Shown piece after piece: positions 57,089 to 64,000 of a stretch of 64,000 bases of DNA. The stretch covers positions 1-64,000 of the forward strand of contig DBIX01000028.1 in assembly GCA_002297005.1 (NCBI GenBank). The letters run 5' to 3'. Source of the stretch: Cyanobacteria bacterium UBA791 (GTDB lineage: Bacteria > Cyanobacteriota > Vampirovibrionia > Gastranaerophilales > Gastranaerophilaceae). The first letter of the stretch is position 1. The number at the start of each line of letters is the position of its first letter. Made by a program: the position numbers and the translations under genes. The notes under the pieces are model-generated. The model did not search any database, had not been told where the DNA came from, and saw nothing but the letters and a program-made list of their open reading frames with translations.

Positions 57089-57117
57089 TTGACTTTGATG
57101 TAAACTTTTGTTAAGAT
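57089..57117 (+). promoter_or_regulatory. Promoter of the methyltransferase operon
   Basis: TTGACT (57089-57094), 17 bp, TAAGAT (57112-57117), followed by a perfect 12-bp palindrome ATGATATATCAT (57124-57135) at the predicted start of transcription, a candidate operator. Confidence 0.65.
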
Positions 57118-57164
57118 TCCTCTATGATATATCATCAAATACTAGTAGTTGAGGTTAAGAATAG

Positions 57165-58292
57165 ATGCGTATAGTAGATTTATTTTCAGGTGCAGGTGGC
57201 TTAACCTTTGGATTTTATTATAAATTAATAGATGGACAATTCATTAAAAACGACAATTGTGAGATTGTTTTTGCAAATGAATGGGATAAAGCTGCTGCGG
57301 AGGCTTTTAAAAAGAATTTTCCTACTATAAATATGATAAATAAGGATATTAAAACCTTAACAGAAGAAGAAATAAAAGCTAATATCCTTGATAAAGAAGT
57401 TGATTTAATCATAGGCGGCCCTCCTTGTCAATCTTATAGTACCATTGGTAGACGAAAATATGATGATAAAGCAAAAATGTATCATGAATATTATAGATTA
57501 CTTTCAATAATAAAACCCAAAATGTTTTTGTTTGAAAATGTTAAAGGAATGTTATCAATGAAAAACCCTGAAGGGGGAAAAGTAATTGAAGACATTAAAG
57601 AAAAGTTTAAATACATAAATTATGATATAGATTTTAAAGTCTTAGATGCTGCTGATTACGGAGTACCACAACATAGAGAACGTGTTTTTATTATTGGATG
57701 TAGAAAAGATTTAAATATTAATTGGTCTTTTGATAATATTGAAAAATCTAAAAAACAAATTTCAATAAAGCAGGCCATTAATGATTTACCATCAGTTTCA
57801 GCAGGAACTGATGTAACTTCATATAAAGGTAAACAGCCTACAAATGCTTATCAAAAATTAATGCGTAATCATGCAAAACATATATCTTGCCATTTTTCAC
57901 CAGTATATGGAGAAAAAATTCAAACAATTATAAATCATGTAATTCAAGGTAAAGGTAAAAATTACATTAATGAATTGGTTGATAAAGGTATAATACCTGA
58001 AGCATTTCGTTTAACCTCAGGATATGATAATACATATGGTAGATTGATTGAAAATCAACCAAGTACAACAATAACAAATAATATGTCGACGCCTTCAGGC
58101 TTGAGATGTATTCATTATAGCGAGAATAGAGCTTTAACACCAAGAGAAGGTGCGAGAATACAATCATTCCCTGATTGGTTTGAATTCGTTGGAACCAAAA
58201 AAGATATAACAACTCAAATTGGAAATGCTGTACCTCCTTTGCTAGCAATGAAAATAGCAACGCAAATTGAAAAAGTTTTATGTGAGGTTTAA
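57165..58292 (+). CDS. DNA cytosine-5 methyltransferase (C5-MTase, Dcm type)
   Basis: A 375-residue C5-methyltransferase with all core motifs: I DLFSGAGGLTFGF (5-17), IV GGPPCQSYS with catalytic Cys88, VI FLFENVKGM (ENV 124-126), VIII VPQHRERVFIIG, X QIGNAVPPLLA. The stretch between VIII and X is the target-recognition part; its site cannot be predicted. No restriction endonuclease adjoins it; instead the dual-GHKL gene starts two bases after its stop. First gene of a three-gene operon in the island. Confidence 0.95.
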   Translation: MRIVDLFSGAGGLTFGFYYKLIDGQFIKNDNCEIVFANEWDKAAAEAFKKNFPTINMINKDIKTLTEEEIKANILDKEVDLIIGGPPCQSYSTIGRRKYDDKAKMYHEYYRLLSIIKPKMFLFENVKGMLSMKNPEGGKVIEDIKEKFKYINYDIDFKVLDAADYGVPQHRERVFIIGCRKDLNINWSFDNIEKSKKQISIKQAINDLPSVSAGTDVTSYKGKQPTNAYQKLMRNHAKHISCHFSPVYGEKIQTIINHVIQGKGKNYINELVDKGIIPEAFRLTSGYDNTYGRLIENQPSTTITNNMSTPSGLRCIHYSENRALTPREGARIQSFPDWFEFVGTKKDITTQIGNAVPPLLAMKIATQIEKVLCEV

Positions 58293-58293
58293 A

Positions 58294-60480
58294 ATGGCTA
58301 ATACAGAAAATTCTATTGAATTTAATTTTTCATATTATGCACTAAAACTTTTAGGTAAAAATCTATACAGTAATTCTTGGAGTGCCATTTCTGAACTAGT
58401 GGCGAATGGTTTAGATGCTCAAGCTAGTTCTGTAAAATTATTTATCAATATGTCAGATAAAGAACATTCTACTATTGAAATTTTGGATAATGGCTCAGGC
58501 ATGAGTTATGATGATTTAGCTAATAAATATGTATTTATGGGAAAAAACAAACGTGATGATTTATCAGAAGAACTTAAAAACTCAGTAATGGGGCGTAAAG
58601 GTATCGGTAAACTAGCTGCATTATTTTTATCAAAAAAATATTTTATTATTACTAAAACAACCGAAAATGATGAAACTTCTTGGTATTTAGATTCAAAAAA
58701 TGCAGATGATTCCTCTATACCAACATTAGAAAGATGTAACGTAAAAGATGCAAATATAGAAACTCTTGATATTTGGAATACATATAAATCAGGAACCTTA
58801 ATTAAATTGACTGATGTTGATTTAACGGGTATAGGTTATTATAAATTAGAAGGGCTAAAAGCAAGATTGGCAAACTTCTTTTTGACGGATTCATTAAGAA
58901 GTTCTATTGAAGTTTGTGTGCTAAATAACAAAACAGATATAATACATTTTGAACCAGTCAAGAAAGAAATAGCATTTAAAAATATGTATTTGTTATTTTC
59001 TGATAATGAATCTAACGCAAATAAACAAATTGGTGATACGGTTGTTGTTGGAAAAACACAATATCCAGAAGTAGCAGAAAAACCTAGAAATGTAAAAATA
59101 TTAACAGAGTCAGAATTTCCAAACATAAAAGGAAAGCGGATATTAACATTAAAAGATGGTATAACTCAAGCCAATATAAAATATGAAATGACAGGCTGGA
59201 TTGGCTTACACACATCAATAGAAAATAAATATGCAAATTTAAATGATGATAGATATTTAAAAAATGAAGTTTTTAATCCTAATCAACTCCGTTTATATGT
59301 AAGAAAGAAATTAGCTGTAGAAAACTTTTTAGATATACTTAAAAATACTCAAGCTTTTTCTAATTATATTGAAGGTGAAATTAGTTTTGATATTTTAGAT
59401 GATGACCGATTTGAAGATATAGCAACAACAAACCGTCAAAGTTTAGTAACTGATGATGAACGAGTAAAACTACTTATTGAAATTCTAAATCCTATTGTAG
59501 GGAAGATGATACGTGAACGTGTAAAATTAGGTCAAGAAGTAAAAGAAGAAGAAGATGCAATTGAATCTGAGATAATACGACAAAGAGAAGAACAAGAAAG
59601 ATTGCAAGAGGAAGCAAGAATAGCCGCAGAAAAACAAGCGGAAAAAGAAAAAAAAGCAAAAGAAGAAGCCGAACTAGAAAAAGCTAAAGAGAAGGATAGA
59701 CGCAAAAAAGCAGAAGAAGATGCAAAAAAAGCAAAAGAGGCTCAAGAAGCTGCAGAAGCAAATTTAGAAAGTGAAACTAGGAGAGCAAACTTTTTAGAGA
59801 ACCAAAATGAGCCTGATAAAGTTCTAGATGCACTAATTACACATATAATTAAACAATTAGCAGGTGGAATTGAAAATGATGTTAATTCAATCATTGCAAT
59901 GTACTATGAAAATACAGATAGTGTCTCAAAAGAAGATTTGATAGATGTTTTAGAAGCGGCTTCTTTTGATATGGCTCTAATGAAACAGGCTGCAAAAGTC
60001 TCATTAATAGCCAATTTTAATTTAAAAGAGAACAAAGTTAGAACAGATTTATATGGTTTTATTGAAGATTATATAAATCAGGTAGCTCTGAAAAATCTAA
60101 ATAGAAATTTAAAAATTAGATTTATTAACAATGATAAACTAATTCACAATATTGTATTTTCTCCATTTGAAATATGCTTATTTATGGTCAATATTATTGA
60201 TAATACTATTAAATATAAATCGAGTGAAAGGCCTTGTGAATTAGAAGTAATATGTAAAAAAAACAAAATTATATTTAAAAATAATGGTATACCTTTGAAA
60301 GCGGGAATAGAAAAACACCGTTTTTTTAAACAAGGATTTACAACTTGCGAGGACATAAGTTCTGGTTTAGGATTATATCATTGCATGAATATTGCAAAAA
60401 ATATTAAAGCAAATTTAGATATTGAAAATAATGAAGATTATGGAATTAAATTAATATTGGAGTTGTCAAATGAAGACTAA
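58294..60480 (+). CDS. Dual GHKL-ATPase protein: MORC/Hsp90-like N-domain, coiled coil, histidine-kinase-like C-domain
   Basis: A 728-residue protein. N-domain: N-box ISELVANGLDAQA (E34, N38, D41), G1 ILDNGSGM (63-70), G2 GRKGIGKLA (100-108), the Bergerat fold of MORC/MutL/Hsp90-like ATPases. A charged coiled coil (about 425-505, EEARIAAEKQAEKEKKAKEE) follows. C-domain: H517 in LITHIIKQLAGGIEND sits where a phospho-accepting helix is expected; then MVNIIDNTIKYKS (N-box), FKNNGIP (G1) and SGLGLYHCMNIAK (G2). I infer a DNA- or damage-sensing ATPase that phosphorylates the receiver protein encoded next. ATG 58294 has GAGG upstream; 58267 would overlap the methylase. Confidence 0.85.
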   Translation: MANTENSIEFNFSYYALKLLGKNLYSNSWSAISELVANGLDAQASSVKLFINMSDKEHSTIEILDNGSGMSYDDLANKYVFMGKNKRDDLSEELKNSVMGRKGIGKLAALFLSKKYFIITKTTENDETSWYLDSKNADDSSIPTLERCNVKDANIETLDIWNTYKSGTLIKLTDVDLTGIGYYKLEGLKARLANFFLTDSLRSSIEVCVLNNKTDIIHFEPVKKEIAFKNMYLLFSDNESNANKQIGDTVVVGKTQYPEVAEKPRNVKILTESEFPNIKGKRILTLKDGITQANIKYEMTGWIGLHTSIENKYANLNDDRYLKNEVFNPNQLRLYVRKKLAVENFLDILKNTQAFSNYIEGEISFDILDDDRFEDIATTNRQSLVTDDERVKLLIEILNPIVGKMIRERVKLGQEVKEEEDAIESEIIRQREEQERLQEEARIAAEKQAEKEKKAKEEAELEKAKEKDRRKKAEEDAKKAKEAQEAAEANLESETRRANFLENQNEPDKVLDALITHIIKQLAGGIENDVNSIIAMYYENTDSVSKEDLIDVLEAASFDMALMKQAAKVSLIANFNLKENKVRTDLYGFIEDYINQVALKNLNRNLKIRFINNDKLIHNIVFSPFEICLFMVNIIDNTIKYKSSERPCELEVICKKNKIIFKNNGIPLKAGIEKHRFFKQGFTTCEDISSGLGLYHCMNIAKNIKANLDIENNEDYGIKLILELSNED

Positions 60481-61429
60481 TTATAAAATGCTATGGATTG
60501 ATGATAATTTTAAGACATTACGCGGAGATAAAAGAAAATTCGAAAATTATTTTAAAAGACATGGTATAACATTTGAGCCAATAGAAATAGAACAAAATCC
60601 TGATGAAAAAGTGGTTGAGAATGGAAGATTTTTAAATGCTGTTAATGATATAGAATTAGATGTAGTATTAATTGATTTTAATATGTCGGGAGAAACAGGT
60701 GCAGATATTATAAATCACATAAGAAAAAATATGCATCATTACCATATTCCAATATTATTTTACTCTGGAGATGGACCTCAAAAAATACAAGAAATAATTT
60801 TTAAGGCTAATGCAACAGACAAATTCAATATTTCCGACGGAATTTATTTTTGCGATAGAGAAGATATTTTCCGTAAAACCCAGAGTATATTAGATTCCTT
60901 AATCAAGAAAGAGGAACAACCACAACGAGTAAGAGGATTATTGATGGATAGGGTTAGTGAAATTGATGCTCAAATTCTAAAAGTATTAAACTCTGATATT
61001 CTTGAACAATTAACAGAAGAACAAGCAAACCAAATAAAACAAAAATTCGTTTTAGATAAGATAAAAAAGAAGGAAAATCACAACCATTCTTTACTAGAAA
61101 ATCTTGAGCATAATTCTCTAAAAGAAATAATCCAATACATTATTAATAAGCCTTGTCAATTTGATTCTCACCTACGTGCAGAATTACTACGAAATATTTA
61201 TAAAATTGTAGATAAAGAGAAAGGTGAAATCTTATCAAGTTTTTATAATGATATAGGTCAAGAAGAAAAATGTCTTAGCAAATTAAGAAATGATTATGCT
61301 CATCAAACTGAAAAAGAAATTGGAGATTCGCATACTGCAACTAGATGTAAATATATAAGAGAAGAAACTCAAAAACATCTGAGAAATCTTTCTGAAGAAC
61401 AATTTATTCAAACCAATATTCAAGCATAA
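60470..61429 (+). CDS. Receiver-domain protein with HEPN-like C-terminus
   Basis: A 319-residue protein. The N-terminal receiver domain has D11-D12 in LWIDDN, phospho-acceptor D69 in VVLIDFNM and S99 in ILFYSGDG; the usual switch lysine position reads YFCDRED, so it is not typical there. The C-terminal half is all-helical and contains SKLRNDYAHQT, the R-x4-H motif (R273, H278; R-N-x-x-x-H) of HEPN ribonucleases. No DNA-binding domain. It overlaps the kinase-like gene by 11 bp, with GGAG seven bases before the ATG. I infer a phosphorylation-controlled RNase effector. Confidence 0.75.
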   Translation: MKTNYKMLWIDDNFKTLRGDKRKFENYFKRHGITFEPIEIEQNPDEKVVENGRFLNAVNDIELDVVLIDFNMSGETGADIINHIRKNMHHYHIPILFYSGDGPQKIQEIIFKANATDKFNISDGIYFCDREDIFRKTQSILDSLIKKEEQPQRVRGLLMDRVSEIDAQILKVLNSDILEQLTEEQANQIKQKFVLDKIKKKENHNHSLLENLEHNSLKEIIQYIINKPCQFDSHLRAELLRNIYKIVDKEKGEILSSFYNDIGQEEKCLSKLRNDYAHQTEKEIGDSHTATRCKYIREETQKHLRNLSEEQFIQTNIQA

Positions 61430-61502
61430 TTGCAACAATTTTTTAGGTTAACACGTACTTTTTCATACCTTCTCGATATATTTATTGAGGAGGTATTGAG
61501 TT

Positions 61503-61694
61503 TTGCAAATAAAAATAATTAGAAACAAAATTAAATGTAAACGTTGTGGCGAGGTTATTGAATCTGAAAGTAGGCATGATTTTAAATTTTGTGCCTGTGG
61601 CAAAGTTGCGATTGATGGTGGGCTTTTTTATCTCAAAAGGTCTGGCAATCCTAATGATTGGATAGAATTAAGTGAAATAATAGAACTTGATTAA
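61503..61694 (+). CDS. Small zinc-binding protein of unknown function
   Basis: A 63-residue protein: IRNKIKCKRCGEVIESESRHDFKFCACGKVAIDGG has C-x2-C and C-x-C pairs for one zinc. Begins at TTG 61503, nine bases after GAGGAGG; no ATG is available. Similar small proteins occur in phages and mobile DNA of gut bacteria. Confidence 0.75.
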   Translation: MQIKIIRNKIKCKRCGEVIESESRHDFKFCACGKVAIDGGLFYLKRSGNPNDWIELSEIIELD

Positions 61695-61755
61695 ATTTAG
61701 CCCTATATCCATAAGTAACGGGCTAGTTAGGTATATTATTTTATAAGGAGGAAGA

Positions 61756-61950
61756 ATGAAAAGTCTTGAAACGAGAGTCGAGCAAGTTCAAAAATTATTG
61801 GGTGAAGTTAGAGCATTGGTAAAAATATGTGCCCTAGCGACAGATTCCTGTATTACTGATAGTGATTTACAATTAAAGGACAACAGACTTCTATATAGCA
61901 TTGCGAAACATAAACTCTTTACTCATAAATATAGAGCATATCCTAGATAG
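61756..61950 (+). CDS. Small hypothetical protein
   Basis: A 64-residue protein with a helical N-terminus (LETRVEQVQKLLGEVRALVKICALA) and no known motif. A very good ribosome site AAGGAGGAAGA supports translation. It is convergent with the HTH gene: its stop is adjacent to that gene's stop. Confidence 0.6.
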   Translation: MKSLETRVEQVQKLLGEVRALVKICALATDSCITDSDLQLKDNRLLYSIAKHKLFTHKYRAYPR

Positions 61951-62202
61951 TTAAAGAGTTTCAAAAAATTGAGCAAGGCTTATGTTGAACGCTTTAGCCA
62001 ATTTGAAGATTTTATCAACGCTCGTGTTTCTTTCTCCTCGCTCAACCATTCCGATAAAATTTGTAGAAAGCCCAATCCTTTCAGCTAATTCAGATTGAGT
62101 TAAATTATTCTTCTTTCTTAACTCTTGAATACGCGAACCAAAGGTTTTTAAATTCTTTTTTGCTTCTTCAGAATTTCTATCAAAATCGTTCATCAAAGAC
62201 AT
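61951..62202 (-). CDS. XRE/Cro-type helix-turn-helix regulator
   Basis: An 83-residue protein with one HTH_3 domain: FGSRIQELRKKNNLTQSELAERIGLSTNFIGMVERGERNTSVDKIFKLAKAFNISLAQFF. Such small regulators control mobile elements and defence operons; the ATGATATATCAT palindrome at 57124 is one possible target. The start could also be the second ATG at 62193; neither has a strong ribosome site. Confidence 0.92.
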   Translation of the reverse strand: MSLMNDFDRNSEEAKKNLKTFGSRIQELRKKNNLTQSELAERIGLSTNFIGMVERGERNTSVDKIFKLAKAFNISLAQFFETL

Positions 62203-62284
62203 TATGATTGCTTACTTATGTAAATAAAACAAACCCACCGTGTTATTTTGATTTTTTTGTTGTATATTATCTCTAGAGGTTAAT

Positions 62285-63055
62285 ATGAAATTTAAAATTA
62301 TAATCTTTATCTTATTTCTAATCTGCTTGCTTATATTCATTAAGAATATAAATAATAACGGTAAAAAAAATGTAACTATGAGTTTATCGCCAATAAAAAT
62401 AAATGGTTTATATGGCTATAAAAACAACTCTGGGAAAGTAGTAATTAAACCTAAATACAAAAAAGCTTTTCCATTTCACAATGATATAGCCTTAGTTGAA
62501 ATATGTAAAAACGATGATTGTTATGTACAACGAATTAATAAAAAAGGGGAAAGAATTGATAAAAATAAAATTTACTCTGATTTAGAATTTTTAAATGGTC
62601 TCGCGGTTGTACAAATTAATAATGAATATGGATATATAAATGAGTCTGGAGTTTTTGCAATTAAGCCTCAATTTACTATGGCAACAAACTTTGAAGAAGG
62701 ATTAGCTGCAGTTTCAGTTTATGATTTAGACCGAAGGTGTAATTTATGGGGATATATTGATAAAAAAGGACAGAATAAAATTCCATATCGATTTTTTGAA
62801 GCTACACCTTTTTCTAATGACATTGCTATAGTAAAAACAATATTGGGATACAACCTTATAGATAAAACTGGCAATCTTTTGTGTAAACAAAATTTCTTAT
62901 CAGATTTACCACCTCTATTGGGTAAGAATAAAAAAGTTATAAAATATGAAGTGAATTCAGATTGGGCTTTAGGCACATATACTGAAGAAATAGAACTTGA
63001 TTGTCATTGCAATATTTTAAATAGACAACAATATAATCCAAATAATAATTACTAA
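62285..63055 (+). CDS. WG-repeat protein with N-terminal membrane anchor
   Basis: A 256-residue protein. Residues 4-22 are a membrane anchor. Four or so WG/KWG-type repeats follow: LYGYKNNSGKVVIKPKY, YGYINESGVFAIKPQF, LWGYIDKKGQNKIPYRF and a weaker YNLIDKTGNL. WG repeats make beta-propeller-like binding surfaces. AGAGG seven bases before ATG. Likely cotranscribed with the next gene. Confidence 0.85.
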   Translation: MKFKIIIFILFLICLLIFIKNINNNGKKNVTMSLSPIKINGLYGYKNNSGKVVIKPKYKKAFPFHNDIALVEICKNDDCYVQRINKKGERIDKNKIYSDLEFLNGLAVVQINNEYGYINESGVFAIKPQFTMATNFEEGLAAVSVYDLDRRCNLWGYIDKKGQNKIPYRFFEATPFSNDIAIVKTILGYNLIDKTGNLLCKQNFLSDLPPLLGKNKKVIKYEVNSDWALGTYTEEIELDCHCNILNRQQYNPNNNY

Positions 63056-63072
63056 AAAGAAAGTGGGGCTTT

Positions 63073-63819
63073 ATGAGAAAAATTTTATTATCACTTATGG
63101 CATTATTTTTTATTAATGCTAGTGCAAATGCAGCAACAACAATTATTGAAAATTATGAAGCAGCAAAATTAAAACAAGATATTATTAGTATCTACGCACT
63201 TAGAGATTCAATAATTGAATCAAATAAATTAAATGAATACTCATTCACCGTAAAATCGCATTACTTAACGCTATGGACTGGATATTCTTTTAAAAAGACT
63301 TTTACAATCGTACAAAATGGTAAAAATTGCATTCTAACTTTAGTGAACAATTCATACATAGCACCTTATGATGCAAAAGAATTATATGTATTGAAACAAG
63401 AATTGCAGGGCGGTTATACCTATGGATTAAATTATTTTGTAAAATTAAATCCAAAACAAAATAAAAATTATATGTCAGATGGTATTGATTCTAACGGAAC
63501 TCCAACAAGGATAAGCAATTCTAATAATGCAGAACTTGTTTATTATTACAACGTCGTTCCAAAATCAACAGTACGTGGGCCTAAACTGATTTCAACATCA
63601 TATAGCGCAAAAGAACAAGGCTTAAAGGCTAAAAATAGAATTGTAGAAATTAATAGTAAACACATTAGCCAATATAAACCAGAAGAATTATGGCAACTTT
63701 TAAATCCAACTAAAGCTAATCAAACAATTAAAGTTGGATATAAAGAGAAATGTGGTGGCAAGGTTAAATATGCAACTCTACAAAGCAAGTATCAAAAACC
63801 AATTTTAGAAAATTTATAG
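63073..63819 (+). CDS. Secreted protein with C-terminal PDZ-like domain
   Basis: A 248-residue protein with a signal peptide (MRKILLSLMALFFINASANA). The C-terminal 75 residues look like a PDZ domain: GPKLISTSYSAKEQGLKAKNRIVEINSKHIS, the usual ligand-binding turn and GD/KxNRI-type loop. The first half is unknown and beta-rich. No protease motif. Seventeen bp after the WG gene; both are probably envelope proteins. Confidence 0.75.
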   Translation: MRKILLSLMALFFINASANAATTIIENYEAAKLKQDIISIYALRDSIIESNKLNEYSFTVKSHYLTLWTGYSFKKTFTIVQNGKNCILTLVNNSYIAPYDAKELYVLKQELQGGYTYGLNYFVKLNPKQNKNYMSDGIDSNGTPTRISNSNNAELVYYYNVVPKSTVRGPKLISTSYSAKEQGLKAKNRIVEINSKHISQYKPEELWQLLNPTKANQTIKVGYKEKCGGKVKYATLQSKYQKPILENL

Positions 63820-63842
63820 TAAATTAGATAAATAAAACTTTT

Positions 63843-63882
63843 ATCAGCTTAACATTTTGCAATATTGTTAAGCTGATTTTTT
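63843..63882 (+). terminator. Rho-independent terminator
   Basis: ATCAGCTTAACA/TGTTAAGCTGAT, a perfect 12-bp stem, followed by TTTTTT, just after the PDZ-like gene. Nothing recognisable follows to the end of the window. Confidence 0.9.
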
Positions 63883-64000
63883 ATATCTATGTATGTCTCA
63901 TATAGTAAAATTAACATTTTTTCGGTTTAGAGGGAATTGCAAAACTGAAATCAGCATTATTACAATATAGAGATGTATATAATACTTTTTTATTGTAAAT

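Noticed and set aside
57165..58292. Ordinary type II restriction-modification pair
   Set aside because: No restriction endonuclease fold is seen in the adjacent genes; the neighbours are GHKL and receiver-HEPN proteins.
61951..62202. Antitoxin of a toxin-antitoxin pair with the 64-aa gene
   Set aside because: The two genes are convergent, not an operon, and the small protein has no toxin motif.

Overview
The window is AT-rich, gene-dense bacterial DNA. Its housekeeping genes are bacterial (era, infC, smpB, L21/L27, rnhA), it has a flagellar export gate (fliP-fliQ-fliR-flhB-flhA) and it has a cobalamin riboswitch. Several proteins share an unusual low-complexity N-terminus that ends in an F-[TK]-[GS] motif. 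Together these suggest an uncultured gut-type lineage such as Gastranaerophilales (Melainabacteria/Vampirovibrionia). That placement is inference; there is no 16S gene in the window.

Layout. 0.1-11.4 kb: ComM-like ATPase, PHP phosphatase, GT9 glycosyltransferase, a short alpha-glucan phosphorylase that appears to lack its PLP lysine, a large membrane protein overlapping era, and a sugar-binding lipoprotein. 11.4-19.7 kb: an HNH-like protein, then a leftward operon fliP-Q-R-flhB-flhA-PilZ-membrane protein-decarboxylase-like PLP enzyme. 19.8-27.5 kb: L21/L27, SmpB, radical SAM, a small zinc ribbon, a parvulin, a methionine gamma-lyase-like enzyme, OppF-like ATPase, an acyl-CoA dehydratase activase, and infC, which appears to start at ATA. 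27.6-39.8 kb: tRNA-Phe, a decayed tRNA-Phe fragment, a candidate small RNA, a 46-repeat CRISPR array and a complete type I-B cas operon (cas6-8b-7-5-3-4-1-2, leftward). cas7 is interrupted by a +1 change in an A8 tract. 40-46.4 kb: AAA/DUF4143 ATPase behind a large palindromic operator, LOG protein, RNase HI, and a B12-riboswitch unit (unknown 135-aa protein plus CobO-like adenosyltransferase). 46.4-56.4 kb: four paralogous large proteins with an HE[LT]GH zinc-protease motif, interleaved with ordinary genes. 56.5-64 kb: the left end of what looks like an integrated island, bounded by a 3' fragment of initiator tRNA next to repeated TTATCAGAA boxes.

Most interesting system. In the island, a C5-cytosine methyltransferase, a protein with two GHKL ATPase domains (MORC/Hsp90-like at the N-terminus, histidine-kinase-like at the C-terminus) and a receiver-domain protein whose C-terminus carries a HEPN-type R-x4-H motif form one tight operon. 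I infer a defence system in which a DNA-sensing GHKL kinase controls an RNase effector. It combines a MORC-type restriction-modification context with two-component signalling. The HELGH family with its non-classical N-termini is the second candidate for undescribed biology.
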